Assembly: GCA_964463165.1 (NCBI GenBank)
Contig: CAYXBK010000006.1
Span: 62,001 to 126,000, forward strand
Direction: 5' to 3'
DNA: 64,000 bases
From: UBA7236 sp964463165
Lineage (GTDB): Bacteria > Bacteroidota > Bacteroidia > Chitinophagales > BACL12
In this document: positions 35,692-43,922 of the stretch, in pieces
Numbering within the stretch: the stretch's first letter is position 1
Layout of the letters: the number at the start of each line of letters is the position of its first letter
Translations under genes and position numbers: made by a program
The notes under the pieces: generated by a model
Told to the model about the DNA's origin: nothing
What the model saw: the letters and a program-made list of their open reading frames with translations, nothing else
Database searches by the model: none

Positions 35692-36930
35692 ATGGCTGCA
35701 GAAAACCCATATTTTGCCGTTTATGCCGCATTGGCCGATAAGGACGTGCTCCTTACGGTTGCATACCCGCAGGATTATGATACATCAGCTGTTGAGGCTG
35801 CGCAGTTCGAATTTCAAAAAAGAAATTTGCAGGATATTGATGTGGAAGCGGTGCGGATTGCTCATCTGGAACTTAGAAAACAAAAGCAGCAATACACGAA
35901 AAAAATCAAAGTCAAAACAGGTAATTATTTTACATTCTTAAAATCATTTTTAGAAAAATGGGGTCGCGTCCGTAAACACGATCGTCTTGCATTCCTGCTT
36001 ATTCTCTTATTCACCATCATTTATTTTGTTTTTTATTTGGTCCTGCTGAAACAAAATATCGAGTATTTCAAATTTATGTTGTTTGATTTCAATTTAATTG
36101 ATTTCCTAATGTTGCACGGCCAGTTTTTATTAATTACAACCGGATATATCCTGTTTATTTTGTTGAGGAGGGCAGGGTGGGCAATTATAACTTTCAATTA
36201 TGCGATCAACCTTACAGGCTCAACTTTTGGATTTTTGCAGTTTCTGTTAAATCCGGAAAATGAAAAATATTCCTTCGAAGGAGTTTTCATTCAAAACCCT
36301 GTGTTATTTTTCGCATTGGTTATCTTTCTTAACGCTGTTATGCTTTTTATACTTTGTATTCCAAGGGTACGTAGCGTGTTTGGTGGTCGAGCACTTAATG
36401 CATTTTTCTTGATCGTACTCGGATCAGTGGTTGCTTTTTCCTTCTGGTCTGATTCATTCAATGAAACCGGCTTGTTCGTTCTTTTTGGGTTGACCACTAT
36501 TTATCTGTTTGTTTTCATCCTGATTACCAAAAATAAAAAAGTAATAGAAGTTAAACCTGAATTAGCATTGGATCACAATATTTTTGAAACGATTGAAAAT
36601 ACATCAGTTGAGCCACAAGTGGTGATTTCAAATGAATTACCCGATCAGTGGATGGAAGACCTGCATCAGGCCATCAGAAAATTGCAAAAACAAATAGTGA
36701 AATCATCTTCCGGCAGGTTGTATGTTTTAGAAATGATCCGGGAAAAATGCACCGATAAAGAATCAGGATTTTCCATGCTTGAGCAGTATAATGCGCAATT
36801 CAATCGCAATTTGCTGGATGATTTAGCCAGTCTGAGCTCATCATTTACCGCAGTAAAAGAAAATCTCGATCCATTTATCCGCTTCGAACTTGCAGAAGCA
36901 GAATATCCCCATAAAAGAATTGATTCCTGA
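35692..36930 (+). CDS. hypothetical multi-pass membrane protein
   Basis: The 412 residues have a polar N-terminal region of about 95 residues and then roughly seven hydrophobic segments (for example LAFLLILLFTIIYFVFYLVLL, FLLITTGYILFILL, FALVIFLNAVMLFILCI, LFVLFGLTTIYLFVFILI). A soluble C-terminal tail of about 125 residues (ELPDQWMEDLHQAIRKLQKQ and so on) follows. No catalytic motif or known family is recognised. A TATATTCA box precedes the start. It ends 1 bp before the convergent arfB stop. Its function is open. Confidence 0.7.
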   Translation: MAAENPYFAVYAALADKDVLLTVAYPQDYDTSAVEAAQFEFQKRNLQDIDVEAVRIAHLELRKQKQQYTKKIKVKTGNYFTFLKSFLEKWGRVRKHDRLAFLLILLFTIIYFVFYLVLLKQNIEYFKFMLFDFNLIDFLMLHGQFLLITTGYILFILLRRAGWAIITFNYAINLTGSTFGFLQFLLNPENEKYSFEGVFIQNPVLFFALVIFLNAVMLFILCIPRVRSVFGGRALNAFFLIVLGSVVAFSFWSDSFNETGLFVLFGLTTIYLFVFILITKNKKVIEVKPELALDHNIFETIENTSVEPQVVISNELPDQWMEDLHQAIRKLQKQIVKSSSGRLYVLEMIREKCTDKESGFSMLEQYNAQFNRNLLDDLASLSSSFTAVKENLDPFIRFELAEAEYPHKRIDS

Positions 36931-36931
36931 T

Positions 36932-37342
36932 TTAATCCATTCCCGGTTTCCTGCGCATTGTTTTAACATCCGAGCGCAGTTTTTTATCTGCGATTCTTTT
37001 TTCTTTAACCGATCTTGGTGTTTTGGTTTTAACTCTTTTCTTTTCAGGAGTTAATGCTTTCGTGAGCAATGTATTTATTTTTGCAATTGCAATTTCTTTA
37101 TTTCGTTTCTGCGAACGGTCTTCCTGCGCAATGATGCGGATTGTACCTTCTTCATTCATCAGATGGCGTAATTTTTCGGAAAGGATTTGTTTTTGCTGTT
37201 CATTTAAGAGTTCCGATGCGGGAATCGTAAAATACAATTCGATCTTGCTGGAAACTTTATTTACGTTTTGGCCACCTTTACCGCTGCTGCGGACGGCTTT
37301 GAAAATAAATTCCGTGGACAGGTCAGGAAATAAATTATGCAT
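36932..37342 (-). CDS. arfB: peptidyl-tRNA hydrolase ArfB (ribosome rescue factor)
   Basis: ArfB (YaeJ/ICT1) hydrolyses peptidyl-tRNA on ribosomes stalled at mRNA ends, as a back-up to tmRNA. The 136 residues contain the GGQ motif at 23-25 in SSGKGGQNVNKVSSKIEL and a long Lys/Arg-rich C-terminal tail (RVKTKTPRSVKEKRIADKK) that probes the mRNA channel. There is no codon-recognition domain, as expected. The start ATG is at 37342. It lies 32 bp downstream of a 44-residue membrane protein gene on the same strand, so they may be co-transcribed. Confidence 0.94.
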   Translation of the reverse strand: MHNLFPDLSTEFIFKAVRSSGKGGQNVNKVSSKIELYFTIPASELLNEQQKQILSEKLRHLMNEEGTIRIIAQEDRSQKRNKEIAIAKINTLLTKALTPEKKRVKTKTPRSVKEKRIADKKLRSDVKTMRRKPGMD

Positions 37343-37374
37343 TGCAAATAAAAACTGTATCAGATTAAAATTAG

Positions 37375-37509
37375 TTAAAACAAATCATCCACCCAATCGA
37401 TAATTACTTTGCCGGCAACGAGCCAGAGAATTCCCTTGATCAGAAAAAAGAAAAATCCGATCCAGCCGACCCGTTTTAACCATGCCCTGAATTTTGGTGA
37501 AAGCTGCAT
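37375..37509 (-). CDS. 44-residue basic membrane microprotein
   Basis: The frame runs from ATG at 37509 to TAA at 37375 and encodes 44 residues: a basic N-terminus (KFRAWLKRVGW), one strongly hydrophobic helix (GFFFFLIKGILWLVAG, about 18-33) and an acidic end (DWVDDLF). It resembles the very short single-helix membrane proteins of Bacteroidetes with a Trp/Lys/Gly pattern, some of which have been misnamed as tRNA synthetase fragments in databases (from memory, unchecked). It sits between the LOG-family gene and arfB on the minus strand, 48 bp after the former. Function unknown. Confidence 0.62.
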   Translation of the reverse strand: MQLSPKFRAWLKRVGWIGFFFFLIKGILWLVAGKVIIDWVDDLF

Positions 37510-37557
37510 AAACACTGCAAAAATACGGCAGGTCGCCGAACCATGAAAATGAAATGA

Positions 37558-38310
37558 TCATCCAATTCTTTCGAACATCCAGCGCAACGGTTTATATTTT
37601 GTAAATCTGTAATTTTCACTCACGTAGAATTTAATATGTTTTACGGCTTCCTCCACATCATCGGTAAATAAAACCAGGTCCATATCTTCAGGTGAGATCG
37701 TTCCTACACTCAGCATTTTTTGTAACAGCTCGCTTACATCTTTATAAAATTCTTTTCCAAACAACACAACTGGAAAATTGCTGATCGTTTTTGTCTGAAT
37801 TAAAGTGAGTGTTTCAAAAAATTCATCCATCGTGCCCACACCACCCGGCATGGAAACAAATGCGTAGGAATATTTGGTCAGCAATGTTTTGCGCACAAAA
37901 AAATATTTAATCGTCACCCATTTTTGCATGTATTTATTGGGCTGCTGTTCAACCGGTAACCTGATATTGCAACCAACGGATTTTCCGCCGTTTTCAAATG
38001 CTCCGCGGTTTGCAGCTTCCATGATCCCCGGCCCGCCACCTGTGATGATCGTAAAACCTGCTTCCGATAATTTATGGCCAATCTGATATGCCTGTTTATA
38101 GTAAATATGATCCTCTTTAAATCGTGCAGAACCAAAAACCGTTACACAGGGACCTACAAAATGCAATGCCCTGAATCCGCGAATAAATTCAAATCCGACT
38201 TTAAATAAAAACCAAAGCTCATCGAGTCTTGAATGCGGCCCCTGCAAATATTTTGTATCCTTTGGTTGCAGTCTTACATTCCACTTTAATTCTTTTGTTG
38301 TTTTCGCCAT
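37558..38310 (-). CDS. LOG-family (TIGR00730) Rossmann-fold protein
   Basis: The 250 residues (start taken as ATG 38310, MAKTTKE; an ATG at 38319 adds three) show the LOG motifs GGGPGIMEAANRG (91-103) and PGGVGTMDE (155-163). These form the nucleotide-monophosphate phosphoribohydrolase site. Members release cytokinin-type bases or hydrolyse AMP/IMP/GMP; some bind other ligands. The gene is about 240 residues longer in its N-terminal part than the shortest LOG proteins, with a preceding PHSRLDELWFLF helix. It is divergent from the beta-barrel gene at 38417. Confidence 0.9.
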   Translation of the reverse strand: MAKTTKELKWNVRLQPKDTKYLQGPHSRLDELWFLFKVGFEFIRGFRALHFVGPCVTVFGSARFKEDHIYYKQAYQIGHKLSEAGFTIITGGGPGIMEAANRGAFENGGKSVGCNIRLPVEQQPNKYMQKWVTIKYFFVRKTLLTKYSYAFVSMPGGVGTMDEFFETLTLIQTKTISNFPVVLFGKEFYKDVSELLQKMLSVGTISPEDMDLVLFTDDVEEAVKHIKFYVSENYRFTKYKPLRWMFERIG

Positions 38311-38381
38311 GAAGTGCATTTAAACATGCGCAAATTAAGCAGTTTTTAGCGAATCATAATTATTTAAAATCATTGGTGGCA

Positions 38382-38389
38382 TAATTTTG
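38382..38389 (+). promoter_or_regulatory. putative -7 box TAATTTTG upstream of a PorT-like barrel gene
   Basis: Exact TAnnTTTG match, 27 bp before the ATG at 38417. No -33 TTG at normal spacing. Confidence 0.4.
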
Positions 38390-38416
38390 GTTTTGGGAGA
38401 TCAGCAAATCAATAAT

Positions 38417-39037
38417 ATGAAAAGGAAAGCTGTTATTATTCTCTTCTCAATCATTCCTTTAATAGGATCAGCGCAAAGTTTCGACCTCGGTGTGAAAGGT
38501 GGTGTGAATTATTCGCAGGCAACAATTTTAAATGTAATCGGAATAGATGGTGTTGATATGAATGATGTTGAAAGCCAGCCCGGCGTTGGCCTTGTGCTCG
38601 GCGGGTTTATGCGGTATACCAGTGGAAAGATTATTTTCGAACCTGAATTATTATTTTCCGAAAATCAATCTCTGATTACATTGGAAGATGCAAATATGGA
38701 AAATACCGACCTCGGTGATTTGCTTTCCATGAAAGTTGATAAAGTAGATATGCCTTTGCTGGTTGGTTATAATTTCCTGAATAAGATCCGGTTCATGGCA
38801 GGCCCGGTTTTAAGTAATATTAAAGCCGCGGATTCTGATCCCTTATTCGACCTGGGAAATATCACGGTTGGTTATCAGTTGGGTTTCGGATTTGATGCAG
38901 ATAAATTAGCTTTTGATGCAAGATATGAAGGTAATCTGAGCAAATTCAAAGAATATATTGAAACTGATAATGGAACCGTGCAGGTAGACAGCAGAAGAAA
39001 TTTATTTCAGTTTACAATCGGATATAAATTATTTTAA
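38417..39037 (+). CDS. PorT-family-like outer-membrane beta-barrel protein
   Basis: The 206 residues begin with a signal peptide (MKRKAVIILFSIIPL..., ending GSAQ); a TTG-start frame ten codons upstream lacks support. The mature part starts FDLGVKGGVNYSQAT and has alternating strands with ISLVTVG-type patterns, ending in LFQFTIGYKLF with a terminal Phe, as in small eight-strand barrels of the OMP_b-brl_2/PorT group. A single acidic loop is present. Its stop shares a TTAA with the convergent acyltransferase gene at 39034. Function unknown. Confidence 0.8.
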   Translation: MKRKAVIILFSIIPLIGSAQSFDLGVKGGVNYSQATILNVIGIDGVDMNDVESQPGVGLVLGGFMRYTSGKIIFEPELLFSENQSLITLEDANMENTDLGDLLSMKVDKVDMPLLVGYNFLNKIRFMAGPVLSNIKAADSDPLFDLGNITVGYQLGFGFDADKLAFDARYEGNLSKFKEYIETDNGTVQVDSRRNLFQFTIGYKLF

Positions 39038-39924
39038 TGTGCCGCAGCGGATTCCGGCTTTTTTAATTTCCATCTTCTGTGCGACCATAAATAAGGTGCA
39101 GGATTGGCGATGATATCTTCTTCCAGTTTTTTCATAAACATTCTTGTTAATTCCTGCGGCGGAAGTGTCGCTGCATTTTCGGTCAGCAATGTAAATAGTA
39201 CTGAATAATATCCCCTTTTAACCGGATGAATCGTAGCGAATATTACGGTGTATTCATATTGTCTTGCAATTTTTTCCATTCCTGTTACAACAGCCGTATC
39301 CTGATTTAAAAATTTAACCCAATGATGGTCCTTGGGATTCGGCGACTGATCAGCAATGAGCATCAAAGTTGTTTGCTTATTTGCATCTCTGTTTGTGTCG
39401 AGATATTTTAATAATAATTGTTTAGGGATCAGTTTCATTTTAAAACTGGATCTGGACTTGAACATCATCCTGTTAAAATATTTATTCTTAAGCGGTTTAA
39501 AAGCAGCCACCACTTCTTTACCTGCTGAAAGTCCCATCCACGATCCGGTCCATTCCCAATTGCTGTAATGGCCCAAAACAAGTAACACATTTCTGTTTTG
39601 ATTAACATAATGGTTCACCAGATCGAGGTTTTTAAAATCACACCGCTTTAGAATCGCTTTTTTAGATATTGTGAGTGATTTGATTGTTTCCATGAATGTG
39701 TCTGCAAGCGAATGGTAAAATTTTCTGGCAATTGAATTTATTTCGGCTTTTGATTTCCCGGGGAATGAATTTTTTAGATTTTTTGCAACTGTTTTTCGCC
39801 GGTATCTTGCGATATAATACAGTATGAAATAAAGCCCGTCACTAAAAATCATGAGCACCGGATAGGGGAGAATGGAAAAAAAATATATGAATGGCAATGC
39901 CAGATAATACCCTAAAGCCTGCAT
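39034..39924 (-). CDS. LpxL/HtrB-like lipid A acyltransferase
   Basis: The 296 residues start with a hydrophobic membrane anchor (about 5-35). The HX4(D/E) catalytic motif is at His119 to Glu124 in GHYSNWEW. The family regions following include KEVVAAFKPLKNKYFNRMMF and LMLIADQSPNPKDHHWVKFL, the oxyanion/acyl-carrier part. It would add a secondary acyl chain to Kdo-lipid A at the inner membrane. The start ATG at 39924 is 5 bp from a promoter box, TATTTTTG on the minus strand. lpxD and lpxC are 23 kb away. Confidence 0.88.
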   Translation of the reverse strand: MQALGYYLALPFIYFFSILPYPVLMIFSDGLYFILYYIARYRRKTVAKNLKNSFPGKSKAEINSIARKFYHSLADTFMETIKSLTISKKAILKRCDFKNLDLVNHYVNQNRNVLLVLGHYSNWEWTGSWMGLSAGKEVVAAFKPLKNKYFNRMMFKSRSSFKMKLIPKQLLLKYLDTNRDANKQTTLMLIADQSPNPKDHHWVKFLNQDTAVVTGMEKIARQYEYTVIFATIHPVKRGYYSVLFTLLTENAATLPPQELTRMFMKKLEEDIIANPAPYLWSHRRWKLKKPESAAAH

Positions 39925-39929
39925 GGGCG

Positions 39930-39937
39930 CAAAAATA
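39930..39937 (-). promoter_or_regulatory. putative -7 box TATTTTTG next to the acyltransferase start
   Basis: On the minus strand this is TATTTTTG, an exact TAnnTTTG match, ending 5 bp before the ATG at 39924. The close placement suggests a very short or absent leader. No -33 TTG is seen at normal spacing. Confidence 0.4.
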
Positions 39938-40010
39938 TAAACTATTGCCTTGTATTTGTCTGCCTGTTTGTATTTTGAACTTTCCCGCCAATAAATTCTT
40001 TATTTACATC

Positions 40011-40886
40011 ATGAAAAACAGAACAGTAAAAGCATTGCAGTTTGCAGAACTTGTTGATATGAACGGTTTTCCGGTGCGCCAGCCCTTGCCGGCTCATAAA
40101 ATTGAAATGGTTGATCCGTTCCTTTTGCTGCATCATCACGCCGGGGTGATCGAACCCGGTTTACGACCGCAGGAAACAGGTGTGGGGCCGCATCCGCATC
40201 GCGGGTTTTCGCCGGTAACATTTGTGTTTAAAGGAGATGTGCACCACCGCGATTCGCGTGGGAATTCACAGGTTGTAAAAGCAGGCGGCGTGCAATGGAT
40301 GGATGCAGGTATGGGTTTAATGCATAGTGAACGCCCATCAAGGGAATTTGCAGAAGCAGGGGGAGAGCAGGAAATAATTCAGCTCTGGGTGAACACCCCG
40401 CACAGATTTAAAATGGATCAGCCGAATTACCAGGCATTGCAGCAAGAAGATATTCCGCATATTGATCTTGAAAATGCATCCGGAACAATTGCGGTTATTG
40501 CCGGCAATTATATGGATAGAAAAGGACCGGCAAAAACAAAATCGGACCTGATTATTTTACGGGGAGATTTGCTGGCCGGTGCCGAGCATATATTTACAAT
40601 TCCTGCTGTTTATAATTTAATAATGTATGTTCTGGATGGAAGTATTGAAATTGAAAAATATGCAACTGTGCCCGGGTTAAATATGGTGGTATTTAATAAT
40701 GATGGTGATGGTATTAAAATAAAAGCAATGCAATCCACCAGATTTATTTTACTTGCAGGAATGCCTTTGAATGAACATGTGGAATCATATGGCCCGTTTG
40801 TCATGTCGACACAAACAGAAATTATGCAGGCAATGCGTGATTATCAAATGGGAAAAATGGGAATGCTGATCGAAGAATTTGATTGA
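40011..40886 (+). CDS. pirin family protein (cupin)
   Basis: The 291-residue protein starts at ATG 40011 (MKNRTVKALQFAEL). A longer frame to 39891 would run through the acyltransferase start region and is unlikely. The metal-binding pirin residues are visible in PFLLLHHHAGVIE, GPHPHRGFSPVTFV and GDVHHRDSRGN, ending with LMHSE. Bacterial pirins act as quercetin-type dioxygenases or as regulators that bind a metal; the substrate here is unknown. It is divergent from the acyltransferase and convergent with the C25-like gene (5 bp). Confidence 0.9.
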   Translation: MKNRTVKALQFAELVDMNGFPVRQPLPAHKIEMVDPFLLLHHHAGVIEPGLRPQETGVGPHPHRGFSPVTFVFKGDVHHRDSRGNSQVVKAGGVQWMDAGMGLMHSERPSREFAEAGGEQEIIQLWVNTPHRFKMDQPNYQALQQEDIPHIDLENASGTIAVIAGNYMDRKGPAKTKSDLIILRGDLLAGAEHIFTIPAVYNLIMYVLDGSIEIEKYATVPGLNMVVFNNDGDGIKIKAMQSTRFILLAGMPLNEHVESYGPFVMSTQTEIMQAMRDYQMGKMGMLIEEFD

Positions 40887-40891
40887 AATAA

Positions 40892-42829
40892 TTATTCAAC
40901 AATTAATTTTTTTGTCACTCCGCCGCAATGTATAAAATAGATGCCGGGCGCAAAAGCAGAAACATCCAAATTGAATTCCTTGTTCTTTAATTCAAAGGCA
41001 GTAATAAATTTACCGTCGGCAAAATAAATCCTTACATCTGCATCAACAATAGGTTGATCAATTGAAATCCGGACAAACCCGGATGCAGGGTTTGGATTTA
41101 TGTGAAATTGATTTTCCGGAAGCGTTTCTGAAATTCCGGTAAGCACAATGGAAATGGAATCTCTGATTCCGGTACTTAAATTATAATAACTTCCGCTCGG
41201 TGTATTTTCAGGTTTAACGGCTTTCACCATATAATAATTTAATCCGTTCACAGGTGATGCATCCACATAAGGACTATAATTTATCATTTCGTCTGTTATC
41301 CGTTCGTATTTACCGAATTCTTCAGCTGATCTGTAAACGTAATAACCGATCACATCTGGGTCAGGAGAAATCATATATTCAATTCCAACTACAGAAGGTT
41401 CATCAACAGAAATACTGCATACAACTTCCTGCACCGGCTGAACGGTATGCATGCGCAATGTCGGATCTCCCATTAATGCAATATGCACCCAGTGCGGACA
41501 GATATTCGACATATATGTGGATTGATTATTTTGAGTGAGTCTTGCGCTGTAACCAATATTTTCACCGAGTACCATATGGTGGAAATGCCAATAAGGCCTT
41601 CCCGACCATGCATTTGTGAGTGTGTATCCATTTGCTAGCGGTGCACGTAAAAAATTATCCGTCACGTCCCAATCCCCGAAATAACTTCCGAACAATAAAG
41701 TGAAAATTGTTTTGGTTGTATCTGCTGCAAATTCGGTAGTGCTTCCGACGCCACCTGCTCCCTGATACCATCCGCCTCCGCAACCATAACTCCATAAATA
41801 ACTTTCATTGTACATGGTTGTAAAATAATCCGCTTCAAATTCCGCAGCTTCACCAAACATAGGAGCGAAATTTCTCCAGCCCGAACTTGCAAATGCTTCA
41901 CCACCGAATGCACCGAAATTATCATCAATCAGTCCACGGCGATTTATTTCAATTCCGCCATTTCTGTAATTGTGATCTTTATCGAGATATTGTTTTAATA
42001 ATTGCTCTTCTGTTTGCGGAAAAGATGGAAGATTTGAAAGGTCAACTCTCCCGACCTGTAATTCTATTTTTGTTTTTAAAACAGTTTGATCATATTTACC
42101 GTCTCCCGGAACATTCCAGTTTTCAGTTCGTGATGCAGTAGCATTATCAATATTTTCATCCGTATATACTCCGTCCATATCGCCATAAATAGCATCTGCG
42201 GGCCAGGCGCCCAAATGATCGGGATGGCCATCCGGATTTAAATTACCCGAATAAGGCACCGGCACATGACCAAATAAAATAACGACCTGAATTTCAGGAT
42301 CAATTGTATACTTGTCGATAATTCTGTTTCTGATGTCGGAAACTGCATCCGTTTGTGCAACATTCATTCTTTCTACCGACCATCCGTCACCTGAAATATC
42401 TTTCATCAATCTTATTAATTCATTTTCCATTCCCGCCGTAAATGTGGTATCAACCACGAGCAAACATTTTCCCCGGTAATCCGGTAAATGCAGTTGGATG
42501 CCTCCGAGTAAATACCCTTCTGCAGAAATCCCATCCGAAGATTCTCTCACAATTTTATATTCATATGCAGAATCAACCACTACATCATTATCTGCATACA
42601 TCACAGCATCGCCCGGTAATTCAGCAATAAATCCACCCCAGTTGACAATTGATTTTTCCTTTTTATAAATTTTATAAGATGTTGCATTTGCATGCAATGG
42701 CCAGTGCAATGTAATTTGTGCAGGTGATGGCGTGTATGTTGCAGAAACCAGAACGGCGTAATCAGATGAAACCTGTGAAAATAAAAAGGAGGGGAGCAGG
42801 AGGAGTATAACTAAATATTTATATTTCAT
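40892..42829 (-). CDS. gingipain-fold (C25-like) protein with T9SS sorting domain and altered catalytic residues
   Basis: The 645 residues have a signal peptide (about 1-18), an N-terminal FN3-like domain (25-105), a C25-like region (about 118-465), a second FN3-like part and a type A T9SS C-terminal sorting domain (about 575-645; HINPNPASGFVRISID, ending KKLIVE). The C25 region has VVILFGHVPVPYSG, LGAWPADAIYGDMDG and the typical end LMGDPTLRM. Yet the segment expected to carry the catalytic GHG reads YGCGGG (348-353), and the Cys segment reads LFGSYFGDWD (379-388). So the His-Cys dyad seems changed. It is probably surface secreted through the T9SS. Confidence 0.78.
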   Translation of the reverse strand: MKYKYLVILLLLPSFLFSQVSSDYAVLVSATYTPSPAQITLHWPLHANATSYKIYKKEKSIVNWGGFIAELPGDAVMYADNDVVVDSAYEYKIVRESSDGISAEGYLLGGIQLHLPDYRGKCLLVVDTTFTAGMENELIRLMKDISGDGWSVERMNVAQTDAVSDIRNRIIDKYTIDPEIQVVILFGHVPVPYSGNLNPDGHPDHLGAWPADAIYGDMDGVYTDENIDNATASRTENWNVPGDGKYDQTVLKTKIELQVGRVDLSNLPSFPQTEEQLLKQYLDKDHNYRNGGIEINRRGLIDDNFGAFGGEAFASSGWRNFAPMFGEAAEFEADYFTTMYNESYLWSYGCGGGWYQGAGGVGSTTEFAADTTKTIFTLLFGSYFGDWDVTDNFLRAPLANGYTLTNAWSGRPYWHFHHMVLGENIGYSARLTQNNQSTYMSNICPHWVHIALMGDPTLRMHTVQPVQEVVCSISVDEPSVVGIEYMISPDPDVIGYYVYRSAEEFGKYERITDEMINYSPYVDASPVNGLNYYMVKAVKPENTPSGSYYNLSTGIRDSISIVLTGISETLPENQFHINPNPASGFVRISIDQPIVDADVRIYFADGKFITAFELKNKEFNLDVSAFAPGIYFIHCGGVTKKLIVE

Positions 42830-42853
42830 AATCCGGCATATCTGTAAAAATAA

Positions 42854-43750
42854 TTAAAAGATCTTTAAAACTTCATCTGCCAGTAAATCAGCAGCCGGCG
42901 GATATCTGCGAAACCATAATTCAGGTTCAATTAATTCGAGTTCCATGATTGCCGGCTGATCCGTATTATCGCGGATGAAATCCACCCTTGCATAGAAAGG
43001 TTTTGGATCACAGGCTGCAACGGCATTTTCAGCGAATGCGATTTCTTCTGCAGTAGGTTCATAATCATGTACGGAACCGCCGAAATCGTCCTGCACCCGG
43101 AAATCACCCTGCTTTGCTTTTTTTAAAACGGCATGTGTGAATTTTCCGCCAATTACCATCAGAGAAATTTCACCGAGGAGAATAATATTTTTTTGGAATG
43201 GCTGGAGTAACATTGATTCATTTGCAATAAGCGATTTGAATATTTCTTCATGCGCTGCAATTGTGTCGTGAGATATTTTATATGTCTCGCGTGCCGCACC
43301 TGAAACAGCAGGTTTTAAAATAAAATTTTCACCATGCATTTCCCTTGCAATTTCTGATAAGCTGCGCACGTCATTTTTTTCTATAAATAAAGTCTCAACA
43401 ATATGAATGTTTTTCTTTTTCAGATCCGCTAAATAATGTTTATCCATATTCCAGCGAATGATTTCAATCGGGTTGATAAACTTTGTTTGCACAGATGTGA
43501 TATTCAGCCACTTTTGAAATTCGTCGAAATGATTAAAATAATCCCAAGTGGTTCTGAAGATGGCGCATCTTGCAGATGACCAGTCAAATGCGGGATCCGA
43601 CCAGCTTTTTCTGATCACCTTTAAACCCCGTTTTGTAAATGCATCGGTCAAAATCCGGTCATCCTGTAAAATATTGCCGATATATTCGGTGATAACCGTA
43701 GGATTTTCGTATCTGTTTTCGGTGAGTAAAACAATATCAAAAGCCTGCAT
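42854..43750 (-). CDS. ATP-grasp domain protein
   Basis: The 298 residues look like an ATP-grasp ligase with an N-terminal substrate half (LLTENRYENPT, WSSARCAIFRTTWDYF) and a C-terminal ATP half (ENFILKPAVSGAARETYKIS, MLLQPFQK, RVDFIRDN and the metal-binding MELELIEPELWFR end). The family resembles RimK/GSH-synthetase-like proteins of Bacteroidetes of unknown product. It probably joins a carboxylate to an amine in the cytosol. It sits between the C25-like gene (24 bp) and the antiporter gene, with a 172-bp divergent spacer to the latter. Confidence 0.82.
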   Translation of the reverse strand: MQAFDIVLLTENRYENPTVITEYIGNILQDDRILTDAFTKRGLKVIRKSWSDPAFDWSSARCAIFRTTWDYFNHFDEFQKWLNITSVQTKFINPIEIIRWNMDKHYLADLKKKNIHIVETLFIEKNDVRSLSEIAREMHGENFILKPAVSGAARETYKISHDTIAAHEEIFKSLIANESMLLQPFQKNIILLGEISLMVIGGKFTHAVLKKAKQGDFRVQDDFGGSVHDYEPTAEEIAFAENAVAACDPKPFYARVDFIRDNTDQPAIMELELIEPELWFRRYPPAADLLADEVLKIF

Positions 43751-43819
43751 TCATTCTGTTTCCGGCGAAATTAATTCAATCTCCTGCAATATCCGATGTG
43801 GCAAATCAGGCTAAAGGTT

Positions 43820-43827
43820 TATTTTTG
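43820..43827 (+). promoter_or_regulatory. putative -7 box TATTTTTG upstream of the CPA2 antiporter
   Basis: Exact TAnnTTTG match 95 bp before the ATG at 43923, which would give an untranslated leader of about 90 nt, long for this window. No clear -33 element. Confidence 0.4.
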
Positions 43828-43922
43828 TGCATTGTTCTACTAATTCAGTAGGATAAGATAAACAGGTTAGGAGAATTTACCGGCTCTTTTCCTGCATTCG
43901 TTAATCGATAAACCCATCTTTT

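Noticed and set aside
39891..40010. 40-codon upstream extension of the pirin gene
   Set aside because: It would overlap the start of the divergent acyltransferase and its promoter box; pirin homologs begin at the MKNRTVK-type start.
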